This document shows, piece after piece, positions 51,415 to 57,878 of a DNA stretch of 64,000 bases. The notes under the pieces were generated by a model. The model was not told where the DNA came from. It ran no database searches and saw only the letters and a list, made by a program, of their open reading frames with translations. Made by a program: the position numbers and the translations under genes. Within the stretch, counting starts at the first letter, position 1. Each line of letters opens with the position of its first letter. The DNA is from CF-13 sp035279665 (lineage in GTDB: Bacteria > Chloroflexota > Dormibacteria > CF-121): NCBI GenBank assembly GCA_035279665.1, contig DATEHI010000131.1, forward strand, positions 18,189 through 82,188. The letters are read 5' to 3'.

Positions 51415-52328
51415 GGCGCGAAGTTCGCCTCGGCCGCGAGCCGCTGATCGGTGACCCGAAGGCGCTCGAGCGCTGCCTGACCCATGTGGCGCAGGTAGGC
51501 CGGCCGGTCGGGGAGGTCAAGAACCCACTCGCGCAACCACGATTGAAAGCCGTCGGGGGTCCGTGAGAGCTGGTGATAGGCGAGAAACGAAGCGAAGTCG
51601 CGCCGCCAGTAGCCCTGCACCGATGAGGGGAGCGCGCCACCCGGCTCCTCGACGGTCGCCGTCACGAGAAAGCCAGGGATCACGGTGCGGTTGGGATCGC
51701 TGCGGATCACTGCTTCCGGTACGACCTCCTCGCAGATCACGATCGTGCGGCGTGCGGCGTACGCCGCTTCAACGGTGAGGCCGAGGTTCCCCCACAGGTG
51801 GGCGTTGCCCTGTGCGTCCGCGCGCTGGACGTGGATGATGGCGACGTCCGGCCGCAGCGCGCCGACCGCGAGCAGCTTGGGGCCCCCGAAGGGATCGTCC
51901 ACCGGCCGGATGCGGGGATGACCCCGCACGATATCGCCGCCCAGGCCGGTGAAGGTCGGCAGGAAGGGGACACCCATCGCCGCGGCCTTCAGGGCCAGTC
52001 CGACGGTGAAGTTGGAGTGATCCTCCATGACGATGCGTCGCGGCTGCCCCTGTTCGTAGGCCCGGCGAAAGCCGTATCCGGACCCCCGCGCAACGTTCCC
52101 CACCCAGGCCGCGATCACCTTCGCCACCGTGCCGGCCGCGATCATCTGGTCGAACGCCATGTCGGAAATGGGACCAACCAGCGTCAGGTCGCGGCGCTGC
52201 TGGCGGATGATCTCGTGCACCGCGGCGAACGGGATGCCGGACTCGAGGGCCAGCCCGAGCGCGATGGTGTCGCCGTCGTGCACCTGCTCGGCGATCGCCT
52301 CCCGCAGCGAGCGCCGCTTGTCGCTCAG
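51411..52328 (-). CDS. CoA-transferase family I, alpha-type subunit (IpdA/GctA-like), CTG start
   Basis: A 305-residue subunit beginning (L/M)SDKRRSLREAIAEQVHDGDTIALG, which matches the MxDKR start of IpdA-type proteins (outline). No ATG, GTG or TTG exists in this region: the first conventional start (GTG within EQVHDGD) would remove conserved sequence. CTG 52328 overlaps the hydratase stop (CTGA) and is preceded by GGAG with a 6-nt gap, so CTG initiation is likely. Probable partner of the 50665-51414 product. Confidence 0.85.
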   Translation of the reverse strand: MSDKRRSLREAIAEQVHDGDTIALGLALESGIPFAAVHEIIRQQRRDLTLVGPISDMAFDQMIAAGTVAKVIAAWVGNVARGSGYGFRRAYEQGQPRRIVMEDHSNFTVGLALKAAAMGVPFLPTFTGLGGDIVRGHPRIRPVDDPFGGPKLLAVGALRPDVAIIHVQRADAQGNAHLWGNLGLTVEAAYAARRTIVICEEVVPEAVIRSDPNRTVIPGFLVTATVEEPGGALPSSVQGYWRRDFASFLAYHQLSRTPDGFQSWLREWVLDLPDRPAYLRHMGQAALERLRVTDQRLAAEANFAP

Positions 52329-53104
52329 CGGTGGCTCCAGAGGGGCGTCCGCTTTTCCATGAAGGCGCGAATCCCCTCTTCGGCGTCCTGCGACGGTGCC
52401 ACGGCCGTCCGATAAATCGCAAGTGCCGCATCGAGGCGTTGCAGCAGCGTGGCGGCCCGCTGCCGGCGGGTCGCTGCCGTGAGTGCGCGGAGCGCGACAG
52501 AGCTGAAGGCGGCAATATCGCGGGCTCGCCGATCTGCGATCTCGATCAGCCGGTTGGCCGGCACCACCTGGCTCACCAGCCCGAGGTCGTGGGCCGCGTT
52601 GGCGTCGACCAATTCGCCGAGGAGCAGGCGCATCGCCCAGGGCCCCAGGCCTCGCTCCGGCAGGGCGGCAGCCGCGACCGGCGGAAAGGCGGCCAGCGTG
52701 ATTTCGGGAAAGCCGAACGTTGTGTCGTCGGCCGCGATCACCAGGTCGCAGAGCAGCGCGATCTCGGCGCCGCCGCCAAGCGTTGACCCCCGGATGGCGG
52801 CCAGCGTGACCGGTCCGAGGTTGACCAGCAGTCGGGCATTCTCCCGCACCTCCGTCAACATCACGTCCAGGCGGCGCGCGGCGTGGTCGGCGACATCGAC
52901 CCCGGCGGAAAAGGCCCGCGGCAGGGCGCTGGCGAGGAGGACCGCGCGGATCGAGGTCCGATCGCATTGCCGCAGCGCATCATTGAGCTGGTGTAGCGTC
53001 TCGACGTCCAGCACATTCAGCGGTGGGCGATCCAGGGTGATGCGAGCGACCCCCTCCTGGACCCCGACCGTGACGCGAACCGATGGCGACTCGGGTGCCG
53101 GCAC
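52325..53104 (-). CDS. Enoyl-CoA hydratase/isomerase family protein
   Basis: A 259-residue crotonase. ARITLDRPPLNVLDVETL, AFSAGVDVADH and RGSTLGGGAEIALLCDLVIAADD (oxyanion-hole region, outline) are clear. The usual second catalytic glutamate region reads FPEITLAAFPPVAAAALPE. With CoA-transferase subunits and the ligase it forms a coupled four-gene operon; the order EchA-IpdA-IpdB recalls the actinobacterial steroid CD-ring cluster. It is also like dienoyl-CoA hydratases of anaerobic aromatic pathways. Confidence 0.9.
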   Translation of the reverse strand: MPAPESPSVRVTVGVQEGVARITLDRPPLNVLDVETLHQLNDALRQCDRTSIRAVLLASALPRAFSAGVDVADHAARRLDVMLTEVRENARLLVNLGPVTLAAIRGSTLGGGAEIALLCDLVIAADDTTFGFPEITLAAFPPVAAAALPERGLGPWAMRLLLGELVDANAAHDLGLVSQVVPANRLIEIADRRARDIAAFSSVALRALTAATRRQRAATLLQRLDAALAIYRTAVAPSQDAEEGIRAFMEKRTPLWSHR

Positions 53105-53122
53105 CGACGGTAATGCTACATG

Positions 53123-53141
53123 CGGGCAATCCCCATGCCCG
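53123..53141. promoter_or_regulatory. Inverted repeat in the divergent promoter region
   Basis: CGGGCA-N7-TGCCCG lies between the divergent echA-type and zinc-ribbon genes (62 bp apart) and may be an operator. TAGTAC at 53151-53156 could be a -10 for the plus strand. Confidence 0.35.
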
Positions 53142-53166
53142 GGAAAAACTTAGTACCCTTGGATCC

Positions 53167-53556
53167 GTGCAGAGGTGTCCGCGCTGCGAACGATCGGTGG
53201 CGGCCGAGGCGGCGTTCTGCCCCTACTGCGGCGCCCAGCTCAAGGCCCAGCCGGTCCAGGGTGAGATCATCGATGGAACCCACCGATTCAAGAAGAACCG
53301 CGCGCTCAACCCCGGCCGCGCCGCGCGCCTCTCGCTCATTCCAGGCCTCGGTCACTGGTACGCGGGGGCACCGGTCAAGGGGCTGGCTTTCTTCGCCGCG
53401 ATCGTCGGTCCGCTGGTGATCGGTACGGATCTCGACCTGACGGTGGTGGGCGCACCCCTGGGAATTCCGCTGGACCTTGGTGGGCTCGGGCTCTGGGCCT
53501 ACTGTGCCTACGACGCGTATCGCACCGCAAAGAACCGTATGCGACCGGCCGCCTGA
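53167..53556 (+). CDS. Zinc-ribbon membrane protein
   Basis: A 129-residue protein with an N-terminal zinc ribbon (CPRC at 4-7, CPYC at 19-22) and two TM segments in the second half starting from NPGRAARLSLIPGLGHWYAG, a TM2-domain-like hairpin. GTG 53167 is chosen because it precedes the ribbon directly; TTG 53158 is possible. Function unknown. Confidence 0.75.
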   Translation: MQRCPRCERSVAAEAAFCPYCGAQLKAQPVQGEIIDGTHRFKKNRALNPGRAARLSLIPGLGHWYAGAPVKGLAFFAAIVGPLVIGTDLDLTVVGAPLGIPLDLGGLGLWAYCAYDAYRTAKNRMRPAA

Positions 53557-53632
53557 CCCGCAGCGTCCCGCAACGACCTCCAGCAAGCCGACGCAACGCC
53601 ACCCGCAAGCTTGCCCTCCTAATGTCGCTGGT

Positions 53633-54046
53633 GTGACGAGGGAGAGGAGGGTCCTCCTGATCGACGACGATCAGGATCTCGCCGATCTTTACCTGATGCA
53701 GCTTCGCCGCGATGGCATCCCCCTCGAGCACGCGCGCACCGGCCAGGACGCGGATAGCTTCGTGCGCAGCCGGGTCCCGGCCCTGATCCTGGTCGATCTC
53801 AAGTTGCCGGACCTCGACGGCCGTGAATTGATCGAGCGTTGGGCCGCTGACTCGGTCGCCGGCGCGATCCCCATCTGGATCGTGAGCAACATCACGCCGG
53901 AGGACAACCTGTGGTGGCACACGGCCCCCAACGTGCAACGTTACTTTCTGAAGTCAAGGGTCATGCTCTCGCTGCTGAGCCTGGAGATTCGTGCGACGCT
54001 CGGCCTGCCCTACGGCGATCGCATCAGCCACCGTCTCGCCGGCTGA
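53633..54046 (+). CDS. Single-domain response regulator (receiver only)
   Basis: A 137-residue CheY-like receiver: acidic pocket DDD (11-13), phosphoacceptor Asp in LILVDLKLPDLDG, the switch Ser in IWIVSN and the conserved Lys in YFLKSR. No output domain or adjacent kinase. GTG 53633 is preferred; the longer frame overlaps the zinc-ribbon gene. Confidence 0.85.
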   Translation: MTRERRVLLIDDDQDLADLYLMQLRRDGIPLEHARTGQDADSFVRSRVPALILVDLKLPDLDGRELIERWAADSVAGAIPIWIVSNITPEDNLWWHTAPNVQRYFLKSRVMLSLLSLEIRATLGLPYGDRISHRLAG

Positions 54047-54065
54047 ACTCGCCCGCCTGCCGATA

Positions 54066-54821
54066 ATGAGGTCGATGGAAGGGCTGGCCCCGGCCGCACC
54101 ACCTCAGGCGGCGGACCGGCTGCGCTGGCTGGACCTCCTTCCGGTGATCGCCTTTACGCTGCTCGGCATCATCCTCGTGTTCGCCGTGCTGGTGGGCCTG
54201 GCTCGAAGTAATCGTGCCGTCTACCGCGCCAACCTGGAGACGATCTCGCTGAGCGCGACGCTCGCCATCTATCTTGCCTTCGGCGCGGGGATCGCCGTTG
54301 CCCTCCGGCGGCTGCGGGCGCCCCTGGCGTTCCTCGGATTGCGCTGGCCGACGCTGCGTGACGTCAGCCTGACGATCCTCCTGCTGTTCCCGTGGTACCT
54401 GGGCATCATCCTCGTCTCCGCCGCGTCGGCGCTCATCTTCAACGGCGGCCGCGTGGTTCCAAGCAACAGCCGCCTGATCTTCGTGCAGCGTCCGGGCGGG
54501 GTCGGGCTGCTGCTCCTTGCGCTGTTGGTCACGGCCGTCGCCGCGCCCATCTGCGAGGAGGTGTTCTTCCGCGGCATGCTCTTTCGGCTGCTGCGGACCC
54601 GAGTCCCGCTCTGGGCGGCGGTGCTCCTCAGTGCGATGGCGTTCGGCCTCGCGCATGCCAGCCCCGCGGTGAGTGCCGCCCTCTTACCAACCTTCATGTA
54701 CATGGGGATCGTGCTGGCCGTGATCTACGTCAGGACGGGATGGCTGACCAACAACATTTTGTTGCATGCCGCAAGCAACGCGATCGCGACCGTCGCCGTC
54801 TATTACCAGGCGATCCGCTGA
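54066..54821 (+). CDS. CPBP-family intramembrane protease (CAAX-like)
   Basis: A 251-residue protein with about six TM helices. The glutamate motif is EEVFFRG, followed by FGLAH and NNILLHAASN, the three CPBP/Abi motifs. Bacterial members process or protect membrane and secreted peptides. ATG 54066 is selected; ATG 54075 also fits. It converges with the UspA-type gene, 2 bp apart. Confidence 0.9.
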   Translation: MRSMEGLAPAAPPQAADRLRWLDLLPVIAFTLLGIILVFAVLVGLARSNRAVYRANLETISLSATLAIYLAFGAGIAVALRRLRAPLAFLGLRWPTLRDVSLTILLLFPWYLGIILVSAASALIFNGGRVVPSNSRLIFVQRPGGVGLLLLALLVTAVAAPICEEVFFRGMLFRLLRTRVPLWAAVLLSAMAFGLAHASPAVSAALLPTFMYMGIVLAVIYVRTGWLTNNILLHAASNAIATVAVYYQAIR

Positions 54822-54823
54822 AG

Positions 54824-55408
54824 TCAGTTGAACTCGGTGGGGATCATGGAAACCTTCTGACGGGGGACCCGGTCGACGACAACCTCGCAGTGGGCGTTGC
54901 GGACGACCTGCTCGGCGACCCGCCCGAGCGGGCTCTCGTTCGGCCGGTTCTGGTGGCTGATGCCCATCACGATCAGGTCCGCGTTTTCCTCGCGCGCGAT
55001 CTCGACGATTCGGTGGCCGGCCTGACGGGCGACGTTGACCTTGGTGCGTGGGGTGATGGCATGCTGCGTGGCGATGAACGCGGCGGCGTCCAGGGCACGC
55101 TGGATGCGCGCGTCCTTCTCCGGCATGACGAGCGGCGACTGGAGCGGAATCTCGTGCACGTAGACAATCACCATCTCGGCCTTGTGTCCCTGGTTGAGCC
55201 GGGCGGCCAGCTCGACCGCGCGTACCGATGCGCCGAGGTCGAGGATCGGCACCAGGACTTTGCGGATGGCCTCGACCGACCGCACGCTGCTGGTTGCGCC
55301 TCGGGGGGCCGGCGGTGGCACGCGCAGCATCCAGCCGAGCGTTCCGGCCAGCCCAACCGTGAAGGCGACCGCCAGGGTGATCCCGAGCGGGCTGAGGACG
55401 GGGTTCAA
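54824..55408 (-). CDS. Membrane-anchored universal stress (UspA) protein
   Basis: A 194-residue protein: one N-terminal TM helix (about 8-28), then a UspA domain (about 48-185, VLVPILDLGASVRAVELAARL, HEIPL, the ATP-type loop GISHQNRPNESPLGRVAEQVVRNAHCEVVV outline). TTG start overlaps the upstream 57-residue gene (TTGA). Last gene of the trkA-permease operon; likely a nucleotide-sensing regulator of the permease. Confidence 0.85.
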   Translation of the reverse strand: MNPVLSPLGITLAVAFTVGLAGTLGWMLRVPPPAPRGATSSVRSVEAIRKVLVPILDLGASVRAVELAARLNQGHKAEMVIVYVHEIPLQSPLVMPEKDARIQRALDAAAFIATQHAITPRTKVNVARQAGHRIVEIAREENADLIVMGISHQNRPNESPLGRVAEQVVRNAHCEVVVDRVPRQKVSMIPTEFN

Positions 55409-55578
55409 GGACGCAGCCGGTCGGCCGCTTGCAGGCGCCAGGCACCGAAGGCCAGCAGGCCCACGCCCGCGATGCCATAGGGCACCGAGTGCACCTCGAT
55501 CGCGTCACGCGCCAGGATGAGCACGCCGACCACGAGGGAGACGAAGCCGACGATGCGGGTGAAGCGATACGGTGTCAT
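55405..55578 (-). CDS. Small two-TM membrane protein (57 aa)
   Basis: MTPYRFTRIVGFVSLVVGVL starts a 57-residue protein with two hydrophobic stretches (about 8-23 and 34-47). ATG 55578 overlaps the permease stop (ATGA) and its TGA overlaps the TTG of the UspA gene, so it sits fully coupled between them. Possible accessory subunit of the permease. Confidence 0.7.
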   Translation of the reverse strand: MTPYRFTRIVGFVSLVVGVLILARDAIEVHSVPYGIAGVGLLAFGAWRLQAADRLRP

Positions 55579-57176
55579 GCCGGGGCGTTTTGGCCGGCGT
55601 CGCGCTCGGCGAGCGTCGCCTCATACTCCTCCAGGGATTCGAATTCTTCGGCCTCCCGAAGGACGCGCTTCTGGGCCTCTTCCCAGTTGCGGTGGACATT
55701 GCCGAATGCCGGCAACCCCTGGTGCCTGCGGTAGGCGACATACAGCGAGGCGGCGATGAGGACCCAGAGGGGGCCGGCGATACGGCCCAGCGGGTGGGTC
55801 AGCACGACCTCGAAGAGGGTGATGGCCACCCCGATCATGCCGAGGACGCCGAGCACCGGGAAGGAGACGACGCGACCTCGAAACTTGATGGGGATGTTGA
55901 GCGGCATCCGGTAGGGCCGTGGCGTGTAGGGATCCTTGAACCGCAGCGTGATCAACGAAACGAAGACGATCAGGTAGCCAGTGGTCGCCCCAAAGGCGTA
56001 GAGGTCGGTGAGCAGCTCGATGGCCGCGTTGTCGGTTGCGCCCGAGCCGCCCGGCGTAAAGAACGCGACCAGCGTCTGCACGATCGCGACCCCGCTGAAG
56101 ACCACGATGGTCCGCGTGGGGGTTGCGAAGCGCGTGCTGACCTTGTTGAACCAGCGGGGCACCAGCTTGAAGAGGCTCATCGAGTAGGTGAGGCGTGACG
56201 CGCTCACCACCCCCGAGTTCGCCGAGATGAAGACGATGACGCCACCGATCAGCGCCGTCAGCGGGGCGGCGACGATGCCGATCACGGGGATGCGGCCCGC
56301 GATCAGCGCCACCGGGTCGCCGCTATGGCCGAAGAAGCCATTGTGCGGCCCGGGTCCAAGCGGCAGCATGCCGGCCGCCAGCACCGAGAAGGCGAGCGCG
56401 AAGAGGAGGACCGAGAGGATCAGCCCGATCGAGGTCCTGGGAATGATGGTCGCCGGCCGCCGGGTCTCCTGGGCCACCTGCGAAATGGACTCGAGCCCGA
56501 CGAAGGAGATGATGGCCAGCGACGAGCCAAGGGCGAAATCGCCGAGCGTCGCCGGGTAGTGGGTGAAGTTCGCGACCACCAGGTTCGGGTCCCAGACAAG
56601 GCTGAATCCGGCGATGACGATGATCGCCTGGCCAATGATCGCCACCACCCCGAGGAAGTTGTTGAAGGTCGAGGAGACCTTGATGCCGCGGACGTTCAAC
56701 CAGATCAACAGGAGGATGCCGAGCACCGTTTCCAGGAGCCAGAACCAGTAGACGTGACTCGGGCCGACCTGGATCGCGAGCGTCTTGGCGAAGGGCAGAA
56801 AGTAGTTGAAGTATCCGAACGAGATCACGGTGAAGAGCGCGATGTCGATCGTGTAGTCGAGCAGCAGGGCCGACCCTGCCACGAATCCCCAGAGATCGCC
56901 GAGCCCACGGAGCGCGAAGTACTGGCCGCCCCCGGCTACCGGGTAGGCGGAAGCTAGCTCCGCGTAGCAGAGGCCGACCATCGCATAGACCAGTCCGGCG
57001 GCGAGGAACGCCAGCGGCGTAAAGCCGAGCGCCGCCAGGGCGACGATGCCAAGCGCCACATAGATGTCGGCGCCCACGTCCGCGTAGCCCCACATGTAGG
57101 AGCCCCAAACGCTGACGTCGCGGCGAAGCTCGCTACTCCCGATGGCGCCGGCGGGCGCCTGCTCCGGCCCGCTCAC
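55575..57176 (-). CDS. APC-superfamily permease
   Basis: A 533-residue amino acid-polyamine-organocation transporter with about 12 TM helices (LGIVALAALGFTPLAFLAAGLVYAM, SFVGLESISQVAQETRRPATIIPRT in TM6-7 region; outlines). The operon partners, a TrkA-N protein upstream and a UspA protein downstream, suggest nucleotide-regulated uptake of an amino acid or K+ (KimA-like). GTG 57176 gives MSGPEQAP, echoing the MSGPG of the repeat peptide. The C-terminal LREAEEFESLEEYEA is coded partly by the element shared with pdhA. Confidence 0.9.
   Translation of the reverse strand: MSGPEQAPAGAIGSSELRRDVSVWGSYMWGYADVGADIYVALGIVALAALGFTPLAFLAAGLVYAMVGLCYAELASAYPVAGGGQYFALRGLGDLWGFVAGSALLLDYTIDIALFTVISFGYFNYFLPFAKTLAIQVGPSHVYWFWLLETVLGILLLIWLNVRGIKVSSTFNNFLGVVAIIGQAIIVIAGFSLVWDPNLVVANFTHYPATLGDFALGSSLAIISFVGLESISQVAQETRRPATIIPRTSIGLILSVLLFALAFSVLAAGMLPLGPGPHNGFFGHSGDPVALIAGRIPVIGIVAAPLTALIGGVIVFISANSGVVSASRLTYSMSLFKLVPRWFNKVSTRFATPTRTIVVFSGVAIVQTLVAFFTPGGSGATDNAAIELLTDLYAFGATTGYLIVFVSLITLRFKDPYTPRPYRMPLNIPIKFRGRVVSFPVLGVLGMIGVAITLFEVVLTHPLGRIAGPLWVLIAASLYVAYRRHQGLPAFGNVHRNWEEAQKRVLREAEEFESLEEYEATLAERDAGQNAPA
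55628..55663. repeat. Dispersed 3'-end element, copy 2 (in the APC permease)
   Basis: 34 of 36 bases match 8318-8356. It contains CTTCGG-GAGG-CCGAAG (minus strand) and TTCGAA, and encodes LREAEEFES near the permease C terminus. Confidence 0.75.
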
Positions 57177-57364
57177 CGCTTCTCACCGGGGCCGCTCAGG
57201 TCTCGCGGCCTTTCCACACCGGGGCCGCTCAGGTCTCGCGGCCTTTCCACACCGGGGCCGCTCAGGTCTCGCGGCCTTTCCACACCGGGGCCGCTCATAT
57301 CTCGCGGCCTTTCCACTCCGGGGCCGCTCATATCTCGCGGCCTTTCCACACCGGGGCCGCTCAT
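57173..57364 (-). CDS. 63-residue peptide of five 11-residue repeats between trkA and permease
   Basis: The ORF reads (M/L)SGPGVERPRD five times and ends LSGPGEKR. Its ATG overlaps the TrkA-N stop (ATGA, 57361-57364) and its TGA overlaps the permease GTG (GTGA, 57173-57176). The frame is kept in all units because the DNA unit is 33 bp. Each unit begins with ATG or CTG. It may be a genuine peptide, or a translated spacer that only couples the two genes; the sequence has no TM or known domain. Confidence 0.55.
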   Translation of the reverse strand: MSGPGVERPRDMSGPGVERPRDMSGPGVERPRDLSGPGVERPRDLSGPGVERPRDLSGPGEKR

Positions 57365-57365
57365 T
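57181..57365. repeat. Tandem array of a 33-bp repeat (five units plus a partial)
   Basis: Units start at 57201, 57234, 57267, 57300 and 57333; a 20-bp partial unit precedes (57181-57200). They differ only in the last two to three bases and one A-to-T change in unit 4. Each contains GCGGCC-N12-GGCCGC (hairpin) and CTTTCCACA. One more identical unit is at 15480-15512. Confidence 0.95.
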
Positions 57366-57759
57366 TCTCGAAAAAGCGCTTGACCTTTTCCGCGCCGGTC
57401 GTCGTCGGGCAGATGGTCTCGATTCCCAGCTCGGCGTACAGATCGGCCCGTGCCGGATCGTAGATCCGGCAGATCACCTTCTTGACCCCGAACTCGTGCT
57501 GCGCCAGCTGGGCGGCCATGATGTTGGTGGTATCGGCGTTGGTGACGGCCACGAACGCCTCGGCGCGGTTTGTACCGGCACGCCGGAGGATGTCCTCATC
57601 GACCGCCGAGCCAAACACCATTTCGCCGGCAAAATCCTCGCCGAGCCGGTTGAAGGCTGCCTCGCTGGAGTCCACGACGGTAACGTCGTCACCCTCTTCA
57701 CTCAACTGCCGGGCCAGGCTGGAACCAACCCGCCCGCAGCCCACGATCACCGTGCGCAT
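57361..57759 (-). CDS. TrkA-N (RCK) domain protein
   Basis: A 132-residue single RCK N-lobe: VIVGCGRVGSSLARQLSEEGDDVTVVDSS is the Rossmann NAD-binding start (outline), followed by GSAVDEDILRRAG and FVAVTNADTTNIMAAQLAQ. TrkA-like proteins gate K+ transporters through nucleotide binding. No RCK C-domain is fused. First gene of the five-gene operon. Confidence 0.9.
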   Translation of the reverse strand: MRTVIVGCGRVGSSLARQLSEEGDDVTVVDSSEAAFNRLGEDFAGEMVFGSAVDEDILRRAGTNRAEAFVAVTNADTTNIMAAQLAQHEFGVKKVICRIYDPARADLYAELGIETICPTTTGAEKVKRFFEK

Positions 57760-57813
57760 GTAAGCCTCAAGATATTCTAGGGATCGTATCGTTTAGTGCC
57801 CAATAGGCGAGGG

Positions 57814-57819
57814 TATATA
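57814..57819 (+). promoter_or_regulatory. Possible -10 box of dnaK
   Basis: TATATA lies 60 bp before the dnaK start in a 119-bp divergent spacer; TTTAGT 16 bp upstream is a poor -35. No CIRCE operator is present. Confidence 0.3.
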
Positions 57820-57878
57820 CGGCCCAGCTTGCCCCCACGGCTTGCGACGGGGCCGCAGATACTCAAGGAGTCGAAAAG

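Noticed and set aside
55636..55650. tRNA T-arm-like sequence (TTCGAATCCC on minus) suggesting an attachment site
   Set aside because: Only about 10 bases match the tRNA-Thr T arm and no integrase or other mobile gene is present.
57181..57365. CRISPR array
   Set aside because: Units abut directly with no unique spacers, and no cas genes are nearby; it is a tandem repeat.
57790..57820. CIRCE (HrcA) operator before dnaK
   Set aside because: TTTAGTGCCC-N9-GGGTATATA only partly resembles TTAGCACTC-N9-GAGTGCTAA and the arms are not complementary.
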